Source of the DNA: Catenibacillus sp964565805
Lineage (GTDB): Bacteria; Bacillota; Clostridia; Lachnospirales; Lachnospiraceae
Assembly: GCA_964565805.1 (NCBI GenBank)
Contig: CAZMGH010000003.1
Coordinates: forward strand, 1-64,000
Direction: 5' to 3'
Length of the DNA: 64,000 nt
This document shows positions 50,387 to 59,207 of the stretch, in pieces. Every line of letters starts with the position of its first letter. Positions within the stretch are counted from its first letter, which is position 1. The position numbers were made by a program, and so were the translations under genes. Under the pieces are notes generated by a model. That model was not told the DNA's origin. It made no database searches and was given only the letters and a program-made list of their open reading frames with translations.

Positions 50387-50977
50387 CTATAGCGCCCCTT
50401 TAGTGGACAGTACATCTTGGATACGGGCATCCATCCCCACAGCTTCATCTAAAGCCTTGGCAAATGCTTTAAAGATCCCTTCAATAATATGATGATTATT
50501 TTCACCGGAAAGTAATTTAATATGAAGATTCATACCCGCACTGTAGGAAATGGCATAGAAAAATTCCCGTACCATTTCTGTATCAAAATCTCCCACACGC
50601 TCACTGCTTAAGGAGACATCATAACCTAAGTAAGGCCTTCCGGACAGATCCATGGCAGCCAGAACTAAAACATCATCCATGGGAAGAATAAATGAACCAA
50701 AGCGACGGATTCCTTTTTTGTCTCCCACAGCCTTTTTTATAGCCTCTCCTAAAACAATCCCGGTGTCCTCAATGGTGTGGTGGCAGTCTACGTACAAATC
50801 ACCTGCTGCCTTCAGATCAAGATCGAAAAAACCATGGCGGGCAAAGCTGTTAAGCATGTGGTCAAAAAAACCGATGCCGGTTTCAATCTGTGCCTTGCCC
50901 TGTCCGTCCAGGCTCAGACGCATGGTAATGTCAGTTTCACTGGTCTTTCTGTGTATCGTTGCAATGCGTTCACCCAT
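50387..50977 (-). CDS. hisB: Imidazoleglycerol-phosphate dehydratase
   Basis: A 196-residue dehydratase (hisB without a phosphatase domain). Motifs: IETGIGFFDHMLNSFARHGFFDL, DCHHTIEDTGIVLGEAI and NNHHIIEGIFKAFAKAL, the metal-binding His clusters. The ATG at 50977 is 9-10 bases after AGGAGG; the frame beyond it to 51037 lies inside hisD. Confidence 0.95.
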   Translation of the reverse strand: MGERIATIHRKTSETDITMRLSLDGQGKAQIETGIGFFDHMLNSFARHGFFDLDLKAAGDLYVDCHHTIEDTGIVLGEAIKKAVGDKKGIRRFGSFILPMDDVLVLAAMDLSGRPYLGYDVSLSSERVGDFDTEMVREFFYAISYSAGMNLHIKLLSGENNHHIIEGIFKAFAKALDEAVGMDARIQDVLSTKGAL

Positions 50978-51002
50978 TGGCAAAAACCTCCTGTGGTTTG
51001 GA

Positions 51003-52295
51003 TCAGTCTTTAAAACGTACCCTAATGGAATTGGCATGGGCCGTTAAAAACTCAGCCTCAGCAAAGTGGATAATGTCATCCTTGGCAGCCTTGAGAGCTT
51101 CCCTGGAATAATAAATAATACTGGATTTCTTTACAAAATCGTCAACCCCTAAAGGCGAGAAAAACTTGGCTGTACCATTCGTAGGCAGGATATGGTTGGG
51201 ACCTGCAAAGTAATCTCCCAAAGGCTCAGAGCTGTTTTCTCCAAGGAAGATAGCGCCGGCATTTTTGATCTTTGTCATCACCTCAAAAGGATTGGCTGTG
51301 ACGATTTCCAGATGCTCTGAGGCAATGTCATTGGCAATATCAATAGCTCTGTCCATATTATCGGCGATAAGAATATATCCGTAGTTATTTAAAGATTTCT
51401 CCAGGATGGCTTTTCTGGAAAGCTGCTCTGCAAAGGTATCTATCCACCGGGATACCTCCTGGGCTAATGTTTCGCTTGTGGTAACAAGAATGGCGCTAGC
51501 CAGTTCGTCGTGTTCGGCCTGGGATAAAAGATCTGCTGCCACATATTCCGGGTTGGCTGTGTCGTCAGCAATCACAAGGATCTCGCTGGGACCGGCAATG
51601 GAATCAATACTTACATGGCCGTATACAGCTTTTTTAGCCAAAGCCACATAAATATTTCCCGGACCTACGATCTTATCTACTTTTGGAACAGAGTCTGTGC
51701 CATAGGCAAGAGCGGCAATGGCCTGGGCGCCGCCCACCTTAAAGATTTTTGTGGCTCCGGCCTCACAGGCAGCCACAAGGGTGGTCGGATTTACACGTCC
51801 GTCTTTTCCCGGAGGCGTCACCATAATGATCTCCTCCACTCCGGCAACCTGAGCAGGAATAGTGTTCATCAATACAGAGGAAGGATAAGCAGCCTTTCCT
51901 CCCGGCACATAGATTCCGGCAGAGGCCAGAGGGGTGACTTTCTGACCAAGGATCGTCCCGTCAGGGGTGGTGTCAAACCAGCCGTAATGCTTCTGCTTTT
52001 CATGGTAAGAGCGGATATTTGCCATGGAGCGGCGGATCACTTCAAGAAGCTCTTGATCTACCTGGTCATAGGCCTGGCGAATCTCCGCCTCACTGACCTG
52101 TACAGTGTCTTTGTTCAGCTTTGCGCCGTCAAATTTTTCAGTATATTCAAAAAGGGCCTCGTCCCCTCTTTTTCTTACATCCTCCACAATTTCGGACACA
52201 GTGCCTTCATATTCTGTATAATTATTCGGACTGCGTTTAAGAAGGTCGTTCAAGATGTCCCCGGCGCTTGTGTGTGTTAAACGTAATGTTTTCAT
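51003..52295 (-). CDS. hisD: Histidinol dehydrogenase
   Basis: Last two oxidations of histidine synthesis, NAD-dependent and zinc-bound. A 430-residue protein with YVPGGKAAYPSSVLMNTIPA, VGGAQAIAALAYGT, AGPSEILVIAD and SEHLEIVTANPFEVM. It is separated from hisG by 113 bases containing a hairpin. Confidence 0.95.
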   Translation of the reverse strand: MKTLRLTHTSAGDILNDLLKRSPNNYTEYEGTVSEIVEDVRKRGDEALFEYTEKFDGAKLNKDTVQVSEAEIRQAYDQVDQELLEVIRRSMANIRSYHEKQKHYGWFDTTPDGTILGQKVTPLASAGIYVPGGKAAYPSSVLMNTIPAQVAGVEEIIMVTPPGKDGRVNPTTLVAACEAGATKIFKVGGAQAIAALAYGTDSVPKVDKIVGPGNIYVALAKKAVYGHVSIDSIAGPSEILVIADDTANPEYVAADLLSQAEHDELASAILVTTSETLAQEVSRWIDTFAEQLSRKAILEKSLNNYGYILIADNMDRAIDIANDIASEHLEIVTANPFEVMTKIKNAGAIFLGENSSEPLGDYFAGPNHILPTNGTAKFFSPLGVDDFVKKSSIIYYSREALKAAKDDIIHFAEAEFLTAHANSIRVRFKD

Positions 52296-52313
52296 ATATC
52301 CTCCTTATGTCGC

Positions 52314-52345
52314 AGGACCGGCTTTGTCTTTTGCCGCCCGGTCCT
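52314..52345 (-). other. Stem-loop between hisG and hisD
   Basis: AGGACCGG and CCGGTCCT form an 8-bp perfect stem with a 16-base loop, within the 113-base gap. No U tract, so more likely an mRNA processing or stability hairpin than a terminator. Confidence 0.45.
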
Positions 52346-52408
52346 TAGCATCACCATTATATCAAATACGGAAAAAAATTTCAATCTTGCCCCTTTAAGG
52401 AACACAGG

Positions 52409-53050
52409 TTACTGTGAAACCAGTTGCTTGATTGCGTATAAAAGCTTGGTGATCCGTTCATTTTCCATTTTCATGCTTACCTGATTGACTACCATGCGGG
52501 CAGACAAAGGGCAGATTTCTTCCAGAACTTCCAGCCCGTTTTCCCGAAGGGTGGAACCCGTCTCCACAATATCTACAATCACCTCAGAAAGGCCTACAAT
52601 GGGAGCCAGCTCTACAGATCCGTTAAGCTTAATGATCTCCACAGTCTGATGCTTGTGATTATAAAAATAATCTTTAGCAATGTGGGGATATTTGGAAGCT
52701 ACACGGATCAACTCCTGATGCTTTAAAAGCTCTTGAGCGCTTTTTGGACCGCACACGCACATGCGGCATTTTCCAAAGCCAAGATCCATGACCTCATAAA
52801 GGCGGCGATTTTCTTCAAGAATGGTATCCTTGCCAACAACGCCAATATCTGCTGCCCCATATTCCACATAGGTGGGAACATCGCTGGCCTTTGCCAGAAA
52901 CATTTTGATCTTCTGCGCTTCATTTACAAAGATCAGCTTCCGGGTACCAGGGTCCTTCATCTCTTCCATAGTGATCCCGATCTTTTCAAAAAGCTCCAGG
53001 GACTTTTTTGCAAGCCGCCCTTTAGCCAGGGCAAAAGTTAAGTATTCCAT
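52409..53050 (-). CDS. hisG: ATP phosphoribosyltransferase, short form
   Basis: First committed enzyme of histidine synthesis. The 213-residue short form lacks the C-terminal regulatory domain and needs HisZ, encoded directly upstream. Motifs: TFALAKGRLAKKSLELFEKIGI, ADIGVVGKDTILE and the substrate loop IVDIVETGSTLRENGLEVLEEI. It follows hisZ with no gap (TAAATG). Confidence 0.95.
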   Translation of the reverse strand: MEYLTFALAKGRLAKKSLELFEKIGITMEEMKDPGTRKLIFVNEAQKIKMFLAKASDVPTYVEYGAADIGVVGKDTILEENRRLYEVMDLGFGKCRMCVCGPKSAQELLKHQELIRVASKYPHIAKDYFYNHKHQTVEIIKLNGSVELAPIVGLSEVIVDIVETGSTLRENGLEVLEEICPLSARMVVNQVSMKMENERITKLLYAIKQLVSQ

Positions 53051-54265
53051 TTAGTCCACCTCCAGTTTTTTACAGCCGTCTAAGGTCATATCCATCAGCG
53101 TAGAAATGAGATTTTGCCGGCAGTACCGCTTATAGCTGTCCATAGTTAAAACCGGATCTTTTTTCATAAGGGTTGTAAAGACTCCCCGGACTCTTAAAAC
53201 CTTTGCCTCTTTTACTGCCTGACTAAAACCTCCTTCATCATAGAGGATCATCACTGCTTCATGATCCAGAGGAATCTGGATCTTCTGACGGCCAAGGGCG
53301 GCAAGAAGCTGGTCAATGACCAGGGCAAAGCCAACAGCCGGGGAATTTTTTCCAAACTGGCCCACCAGATGATCATAGCGGCCGCCCTTTACAATGGCGT
53401 CCCCCGTGCCGTAGGTATAGCCTCTGAAAATGATCCCTGTATAGTAATCGTAGGAGGTCAGCATGCCAAGATCAAAGGTGACATAGTTTTCATAGCCATA
53501 AGCGCAAATCACCTGATAAACCTTTGCAAGACGGTCTAACACATTCAGAGCGTTCTCATTTGCAGTAAGCTGGCGGGCATGGTCCAGGATCTCCCAGGAA
53601 CCGGACAGGTTTGGCAATTCCATCAGGATGTTGTACAGCTCCCGGCTGATGTTTTTTTCCACTATCAGATCTTCGATACCAAAGAAATTTTTGTTTTCAA
53701 TCAGTGTCTTTAACAGATCCCCGCTTTCCCGGTCCAGTCCCGCCTCTTCCATAAGGGCGCGGAAAAATCCGGCATGGCCAATATCCAGAACAAACTTGTC
53801 CAGACCGGATTTTTTCAAAAGCTCGATCGAAAGGGCGATCATTTCCCCGTCCGCCTGAGGGCTGTCAGAGCCGATCAGTTCAGCACCCATTTGGGTGGAC
53901 TCTTTCATAAGACCCTGATAGCTGGAATTGTTAATAAATACATTGCCCATATAGCAGAAACGAAGTGGGATCACCTCATCCCCATAATACTTGGCCACCG
54001 CCCGGGCAATGGATGGGGTTATATCCGGGCGAAGGACCAGGGTGTTTCCTTCCCGGTCAAAAAATTTATACATTTCTCGGGACTTAACGGTGCCCCGCTC
54101 TCCGTTAAATATATCGAAAAATTCAAATGCCGGCGTCTGGATGGCGTGATAGCCGTACTGATCAAAAGTCTGAGACAACATGTCCTGGAGCCGGGTCTTG
54201 CGGGCACATTCTGTGCCGTAAATATCCCGGACACCCTCCGGCGTATGTAATAATATATCGCGCAT
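53051..54265 (-). CDS. hisZ: HisZ regulatory subunit
   Basis: A 404-residue HisRS-like regulatory subunit of ATP phosphoribosyltransferase. It resembles a catalytic domain of histidyl-tRNA synthetase (TPEGVRDIYGTECARKTRLQDML, LVLRPDITPSIARAVA, GRYDHLVGQFGKNSPAVGFAL) without an anticodon-binding domain. First gene of the his operon. Confidence 0.94.
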   Translation of the reverse strand: MRDILLHTPEGVRDIYGTECARKTRLQDMLSQTFDQYGYHAIQTPAFEFFDIFNGERGTVKSREMYKFFDREGNTLVLRPDITPSIARAVAKYYGDEVIPLRFCYMGNVFINNSSYQGLMKESTQMGAELIGSDSPQADGEMIALSIELLKKSGLDKFVLDIGHAGFFRALMEEAGLDRESGDLLKTLIENKNFFGIEDLIVEKNISRELYNILMELPNLSGSWEILDHARQLTANENALNVLDRLAKVYQVICAYGYENYVTFDLGMLTSYDYYTGIIFRGYTYGTGDAIVKGGRYDHLVGQFGKNSPAVGFALVIDQLLAALGRQKIQIPLDHEAVMILYDEGGFSQAVKEAKVLRVRGVFTTLMKKDPVLTMDSYKRYCRQNLISTLMDMTLDGCKKLEVD

Positions 54266-54294
54266 ATAAGCTCCTCCTAATATGTCACTTTAGT

Positions 54295-54326
54295 GTAGTA
54301 AATTGATAATCAACTAATGTGTGACT
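54295..54326 (-). promoter_or_regulatory. Possible operator in the his leader
   Basis: The leader carries TTGATTATCAA, a palindrome with TTGAT/ATCAA arms around a single central T, flanked by GTCAC...GTGAC arms (about 54284-54325). This could be the target of a TrpR-type (YerC/HisR) repressor known for his genes in Firmicutes, but the consensus is only partial and no such gene lies here. Confidence 0.3.
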
Positions 54327-54355
54327 ATTATACACAGGTCGAAAAGGTTTGTCAA
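54327..54355 (-). promoter_or_regulatory. Promoter of the his operon
   Basis: A perfect -35 TTGACA (54355-54350) and a perfect -10 TATAAT (54332-54327) are 17 bases apart. The -35 ends two bases before the recU stop codon. Confidence 0.9.
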
Positions 54356-54356
54356 C

Positions 54357-54890
54357 CTATTCCTCCCGACTGTCCAGATCCTTTTGCAGAAGGGGAAGAT
54401 ACTGGATGTAATAGCCTTTGACAGAAATCAGATAATCCATGTCCAGCTCCTGGAATTTTACGCTTTTGGCCCGACCGATCTTGGACCGGTTCCAAAATTT
54501 CACCAGCTCCTTAAAACGCATATAGTAATATTTATTTTCCAGAGCAAAATAAATGAGCAAAAAGGCTATGCCGCCCTGGCGCTCAAAATCTTCCATAAAG
54601 ACGATCTGATGCTCATGGACATTGGCCATGGGGAAGGCGCTGCCATGACATTCCTTGGCGTCAAAACATACAGGGATACCCTGGACAGCGCCAATATAGT
54701 CTACCGTAGATTTCTGTTCAAAATAAGCCAGCGTAATATGCCGGCTTTCTTTGTCAATATTTATAGGTTTTATAGGCGTAGGGATCTTCTGGATCAGCGC
54801 CAGACCGCCGGTACGGTAGCGCTCATTGGTCAGATTGACCATTTCCTCCAGTTCAGATCCTCTAAGGCCTCTTGAATTCCAGGTTGCCAT
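54357..54890 (-). CDS. recU: Holliday junction resolvase RecU
   Basis: A 177-residue nuclease resolving Holliday junctions in Firmicutes. Motifs: TWNSRGLRGSELEEMVN, the conserved FEQKSTVDYIG with catalytic acidic residues, FDAKEC (catalytic D-K pair), and HEHQIVFMEDFERQGGIAFLLI. I start it at the ATG at 54890, following AAGGTGG; the frame to 54923 lies inside the upstream pseudouridine synthase. It overlaps that gene by 29 bases. Confidence 0.92.
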   Translation of the reverse strand: MATWNSRGLRGSELEEMVNLTNERYRTGGLALIQKIPTPIKPINIDKESRHITLAYFEQKSTVDYIGAVQGIPVCFDAKECHGSAFPMANVHEHQIVFMEDFERQGGIAFLLIYFALENKYYYMRFKELVKFWNRSKIGRAKSVKFQELDMDYLISVKGYYIQYLPLLQKDLDSREE

Positions 54891-55869
54891 ATTTGTCCAC
54901 CTTATCTGTAATCTTATCTCCAAGTAAAATATCTTTAAATTTGCCGGACAGGGGAGCTGTGAATGTTTTTCCGGAAATTTTTGTCAGCCGCAGGGTATCT
55001 GTCGGCATGGTCATTTGAATACAGTGAAGGAGCTGGTATTTTAAGCGATATTTTTCAAACAGCCTGTGGTTTTCCCGTGGATTTCCGTATTTTGGATCTC
55101 CTGCAATGGGGTGCCCCACAGAAGCCAGATGAGCCCGGATCTGATGAGAGCGGCCTGTGATCAGGTGGACCCACAAAAGAGACATCTGCCCGTTGGATGT
55201 CAAAGGCTCATAAACGGTTTTTATATAATCACTCCTACTGCTTCCTTCAGTCAAAACCCGGACCATATTTTTTTCCGGGTCCTTAACCAGGTATCCTTCA
55301 ACAGAGGCTCCTTTATTAACCTGTCCGCAAACAAGACAGCAGTAATATTTTCCAACTTTTCGCTCCCGGATCAGCTGGGACATGTCCTGCAGCCCCTGCA
55401 TGGACTTTCCAGCAATAAGAACGCCGCTGGTATTTCGGTCCAGCCGGTGACAGGCAGCCGGGCGGAAGCTTTTAAAATCCTCTTCCGCAGCCTGACCCGA
55501 ATCCAGCATATATGAAAGAATCTCCTCATTGACGGAAATATCCTGGGGAGCCGCCTTTTGAGACAGGATACCTACAGGCTTATTGATCACTAAAATATCC
55601 GGATCTTCATATAATATGTCCAGGTGGGTCTGCACCCGGGTAATGGTATTTTGAGAGAATTTATCAATCGTCTCATCTGACAGCCAAAGGGTGATCTCAT
55701 CCCCCACAGACAGCTTTTCGCTGCCATCGGCCTTTTTACCGTTAAGGGTAATATTCTTTTTTCTAAGCATTTTATAAATAAAGCTTTTGGGCGCCTGGTT
55801 TAATATTTTTGTTAAAAGCTTGTCCAAACGCTGCCCGGATTCATTGGGGGTCACACTTCGTGTCTGCAT
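54862..55869 (-). CDS. RluD-type RNA pseudouridine synthase
   Basis: A 335-residue large-subunit pseudouridine synthase. N-terminal S4 domain (GQRLDKLLTKILNQAPKSFIYKMLRKKNITLNG), then the catalytic Asp motif CHRLDRNTSGVLIAGKS and TGRSHQIRAHLASVGHPIAGDPKYG. RluC/RluD subfamily; the exact uridine target is not evident. Upstream of recU. Confidence 0.9.
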   Translation of the reverse strand: MQTRSVTPNESGQRLDKLLTKILNQAPKSFIYKMLRKKNITLNGKKADGSEKLSVGDEITLWLSDETIDKFSQNTITRVQTHLDILYEDPDILVINKPVGILSQKAAPQDISVNEEILSYMLDSGQAAEEDFKSFRPAACHRLDRNTSGVLIAGKSMQGLQDMSQLIRERKVGKYYCCLVCGQVNKGASVEGYLVKDPEKNMVRVLTEGSSRSDYIKTVYEPLTSNGQMSLLWVHLITGRSHQIRAHLASVGHPIAGDPKYGNPRENHRLFEKYRLKYQLLHCIQMTMPTDTLRLTKISGKTFTAPLSGKFKDILLGDKITDKVDKYGNLEFKRP

Positions 55870-55891
55870 CCCATACTCCTCTCTAGCCTTT

Positions 55892-56464
55892 TTATACTGC
55901 CCGGCTTAAAATATCTGTTCGTATCGCCTCGTCCTCCTTGGACGGCCCCTCTTTTAATGGAGGCATTTTTTTGATCCGTTGGTAAAACCTGTTAAATTCC
56001 TGATCCACACACGGCGTAGCCGTGCTGCCGGATGCCTTTACGCTTTCACCAATATACTGGCGGATAATGGCTCTGTCTGTTTTTTGTTTTGGCGCAAAGG
56101 CGAAAATGTTCCCGCCCCGGATCAGGACAATGGGAATATACATGGAACCTTCATACCGGGTCAGGACCAGGTCTGCCAGAAGGATACAATGGTCTTCCCC
56201 AAGGCTGCGGATCTTTTCAAACTGTTCTCTGTCCCCGGACTTGTAGCCAAGAATAAGAAATAAGCCTACAGCCGCTTTGGCTGCTGGAAGGACAAGGACA
56301 ATGCCAAGAACTGTGGCAGCGTTCATCCGGGTTCCTGTAATGATCCATCCGGCCGCGATCACTGCCGCAATGATCACCGCCCATATAAGGACGACGCACA
56401 GCTGGCGTTTTTTTCTGTAATTAATATAACCGTAATCTCCAGATATAAGTCCCTTCTTATTCAT
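55892..56464 (-). CDS. Hypothetical membrane protein
   Basis: A 190-residue protein that I do not recognise. Two hydrophobic segments at about 25-45 (LCVVLIWAVIIAAVIAAGWI) and about 50-73 suggest a hairpin in the membrane, and a soluble C-terminal domain follows (HCILLADLVLTRYEGSMYIPIVLIRGGNIFAFAP). A basic N-terminus. Overlaps the SDR stop as ATGA. It may be translationally coupled to the SDR gene; no function can be assigned. Confidence 0.8.
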   Translation of the reverse strand: MNKKGLISGDYGYINYRKKRQLCVVLIWAVIIAAVIAAGWIITGTRMNAATVLGIVLVLPAAKAAVGLFLILGYKSGDREQFEKIRSLGEDHCILLADLVLTRYEGSMYIPIVLIRGGNIFAFAPKQKTDRAIIRQYIGESVKASGSTATPCVDQEFNRFYQRIKKMPPLKEGPSKEDEAIRTDILSRAV

Positions 56465-57222
56465 AAGACAAGCCCCATTCCTTTAATGAGCCATTGCTGA
56501 GGCACGATCTTTGTCAGTAGCCGGAAGGATTTCATGCCCATTCCGTAAACCGACAGTTCTTTTTTCTTCATAGCGTCCCGCCATGCTTGGCGGGCTACCT
56601 TATCCGGCTGGGCCATAAAAAACAATTTAAAAGCTGATAAGGTCTCCCCAGTGCCGCAGTGATCGAAAAATTCAGTTTTCACCGGCCCCGGGCATACAGT
56701 GGTCACATAAACGCCTCTTCTTTTCATCTCCTGTCCCAAGCTCAGACCGTAGCTTAAAACATAAGCTTTTGTGGCCGCGTAAATGGAAAAGCCCGGTTGG
56801 GGTACAAAGGCCGCGCTGCTGGACATTAAAAGAATACGGCCGCCCTTTGCCATATATGGCAGAGACATTTGGGTCAACCCAGTAAGCGCCCTCACATTAA
56901 GGTCCGTCATCCCTGTGGCATCCTGAAAATCCTGGGAAATATTAGGCCCGTATTTTCCCAAGCCGGCGCTGGCTGCTAAAACATAAATGCGAGGTTTTTT
57001 GTGATCCATAAAAGCTTTAAGCCGGAGCAGGCTTTCCTTTTTTGATAAATCCATGGGCAGGATTCTTAATGGATGGCCCAGCTGGAACTGGAGCTTTTCA
57101 AGGCGCTCCTTCCGTCGGGCAATCACCCAGATCTCATCGATCATGGGACAGTTCCGATCAATGATCTTTACAAGCTCCCGTCCGATGCCGGAGGAAGCTC
57201 CGCTGACAACTGCAATTTTCAT
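56461..57222 (-). CDS. Short-chain dehydrogenase/reductase
   Basis: A 253-residue classical SDR. NAD(P) motif VSGASSGIGRELVK, NAG-like AASAGLGKYG, the catalytic Ser in LLMSSSAAFVPQ and YxxxK in YAATKAYVLSYGLSLGQEM. PGPVKTEFF follows. The start at 57222 follows AAGGAGG; the frame open to 57261 begins inside the 26-bp repeat. Cofactor and substrate unknown. Confidence 0.9.
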   Translation of the reverse strand: MKIAVVSGASSGIGRELVKIIDRNCPMIDEIWVIARRKERLEKLQFQLGHPLRILPMDLSKKESLLRLKAFMDHKKPRIYVLAASAGLGKYGPNISQDFQDATGMTDLNVRALTGLTQMSLPYMAKGGRILLMSSSAAFVPQPGFSIYAATKAYVLSYGLSLGQEMKRRGVYVTTVCPGPVKTEFFDHCGTGETLSAFKLFFMAQPDKVARQAWRDAMKKKELSVYGMGMKSFRLLTKIVPQQWLIKGMGLVL

Positions 57223-57255
57223 GTTACCGCTTACCTCCTTTTTGGCCTGATCTTT

Positions 57256-57281
57256 GGCCATAAGGGTATCCCCGAAGGGGG
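57256..57281 (-). repeat. 26-bp dispersed repeat, copy 2
   Basis: Matches 43341-43366 at 24 of 26 bases. It directly follows the ygiQ stop codon (TAA at 57284-57282) and precedes the SDR ribosome site. Around it, GGTAACCCC and GGGGATACC can pair at 8 of 9 positions. Confidence 0.75.
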
Positions 57282-59207
57282 TTACCTCCTTTTTTTCTTG
57301 TGTACATTTCTTATGGTCTTCTTTTTGCCTTTTTCTGCCAGATTCCGGCCGACTTTGCCGCCCTGGCGTCCGAACACGCCGAGTCCGTTCCAGTCAGCTC
57401 CCTGCTGGCTATGCTTTGGCCGGATCAGGCATTTTTTGTCATAGCCGATCAGATCCGTACGGCCGGTTCGCCTTAAGGCCTCTGCCACCAGATCGTAGTT
57501 TTTCGGATTTTTATACTGGATCAGCGCCCTTTGCATGGCCTTTTCGTGGGGATCTTTTGGCACATACACCTTTTCCATAGTCCGTGGATCGTAACCGGTA
57601 TAATACATACAGGTGGATAAGGTGGACGGGGTGGGATAAAAATCCTGTACCTGCTGGGGCATATAGCCCAGATCCCGCAAATACTCAGCTAAGGCCACCG
57701 CATCCTTTAAGGTGGAGCCAGGATGCGAGGACATCAGGTAAGGCACCAGGTACTGCTTTAATCCAAGGCGCTCATTCATGGACGTATATTTTTGGACAAA
57801 TTTCCGGTATACACTGTTTTGCGGCTTGCCCATAAGACGGAGAACATTGTCTGAAATGTGCTCCGGAGCCACCTTTAGCTGGCCGGATACATGATAACGG
57901 CACAGTTCTTCTAAAAACCTGTCATCCTTATCTGCCAGAAGATAGTCAAACCGGATACCGGAACGGATAAATACCTTTTTCACTCCCGGAATTTCCCGAA
58001 GTTCCTTTAAAAGCTTTAAGTAATCCGTGTGGTCTGCCCGGAGATTTTCGCAGGGCTTGGGGAAAAGACACTGTTTATTGGGACATACCCCGTATTTTTC
58101 CTGCTTTTTGCAGGCAGGATAACGGAAATTGGCTGTAGGCCCTCCCACGTCGTGGATATAACCTTTAAAATCCGGCTCCCACACAAGCTGACGGGCTTCG
58201 TTAATAATCGATTCATGGCTTCTGGCCTGAATGATCCGTCCCTGATGGAAGGTCAGGGCGCAGAAGCTGCATCCTCCAAAACATCCCCGGTTGCTGACCA
58301 GACTAAATTTCACCTCAGAAATCGCGGGAACGCCTCCGGCAGCCTCATAGGAGGGATGATAGGTCCGCATATAATTCAGGCTGTAGACTCGGTCCATTTC
58401 TTCTGTAGTCAATGGCCAGGCGGCAGGATTCTGGATCACGTAAAGATGATCATTGTATTTTTCAATCAATGGCTTGCCTGAATAAGGATCTGTGTTGGTA
58501 TACTGGGTATAAAAGCTTGAAGCATAGGCCTTTTTATCCTGACGGATCGTATTAAAATCCGGCAAAGTGATGCCCTCATAAACATCCTCCGGGGATTTGG
58601 CTTTGTATACTGTGCCCCGGATAAAAGTAAGGTCTTTCATGGAAAGACCGGAATTTAGGGCGTCTGCCATTTCAATAATGCTGTGCTCTCCCATGCCGTA
58701 CAACAGCAGATCCGCACCGGAATCCAGCAAAATGGACCGCTTCATGGAATCGCTCCAGTAGTCATAGTGGCCCAGACGGCGCAGGCTTGCCTCGATACCG
58801 CCGATGATCACAGGCACATCCTTATAGGTCTGGCGGATCAAATTGCCGTAAACCACTGTGGCATAATCCGGACGTTTACCAAAAACGCCTCCCGGGGTGT
58901 AAGCATCGTTGTGGCGGAGTTTTTTTGACACCGTATAATGATTGACCATAGAGTCCATATTTCCCCCGGAGATGAGAAATCCCAGGCGGGGGCGGCCAAA
59001 AACGTTGATACTTTCCTTATCTTTCCAGTCTGGCTGGGAAATGATCCCTACCCGATAGCCCCCGGCCTCCAGCATACGGCTGATAATCGCGTGGCCAAAA
59101 GACGGATGATCCACATAGGCATCGCCGATCACGTAAACAAAATCAACCTGGTCCCATCCCCGCGCTTCCATATCCTGGCGGCAGACCGGCAGAAAATCCT
59201 TTACCAT
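57282..59207 (-). CDS. YgiQ-family radical SAM protein
   Basis: A 641-residue UPF0313/YgiQ protein. An N-terminal B12-binding-like region (VIGDAYVDHPSFGHAIISRML) precedes the radical SAM cluster RGCFGGCSFCALTFHQGRII (CxxxCxxC). The C-terminal basic tail (KVGRNLAEKGKKKT, HKKKRR) is typical. Function unknown. The start follows the RsuA-HAD stop directly (TAAATG). Confidence 0.92.
   Translation of the reverse strand: MVKDFLPVCRQDMEARGWDQVDFVYVIGDAYVDHPSFGHAIISRMLEAGGYRVGIISQPDWKDKESINVFGRPRLGFLISGGNMDSMVNHYTVSKKLRHNDAYTPGGVFGKRPDYATVVYGNLIRQTYKDVPVIIGGIEASLRRLGHYDYWSDSMKRSILLDSGADLLLYGMGEHSIIEMADALNSGLSMKDLTFIRGTVYKAKSPEDVYEGITLPDFNTIRQDKKAYASSFYTQYTNTDPYSGKPLIEKYNDHLYVIQNPAAWPLTTEEMDRVYSLNYMRTYHPSYEAAGGVPAISEVKFSLVSNRGCFGGCSFCALTFHQGRIIQARSHESIINEARQLVWEPDFKGYIHDVGGPTANFRYPACKKQEKYGVCPNKQCLFPKPCENLRADHTDYLKLLKELREIPGVKKVFIRSGIRFDYLLADKDDRFLEELCRYHVSGQLKVAPEHISDNVLRLMGKPQNSVYRKFVQKYTSMNERLGLKQYLVPYLMSSHPGSTLKDAVALAEYLRDLGYMPQQVQDFYPTPSTLSTCMYYTGYDPRTMEKVYVPKDPHEKAMQRALIQYKNPKNYDLVAEALRRTGRTDLIGYDKKCLIRPKHSQQGADWNGLGVFGRQGGKVGRNLAEKGKKKTIRNVHKKKRR

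Noticed and set aside
51615..52280. 221-residue plus-strand open frame opposite hisD
   Set aside because: It is antisense to hisD with no recognisable protein features.
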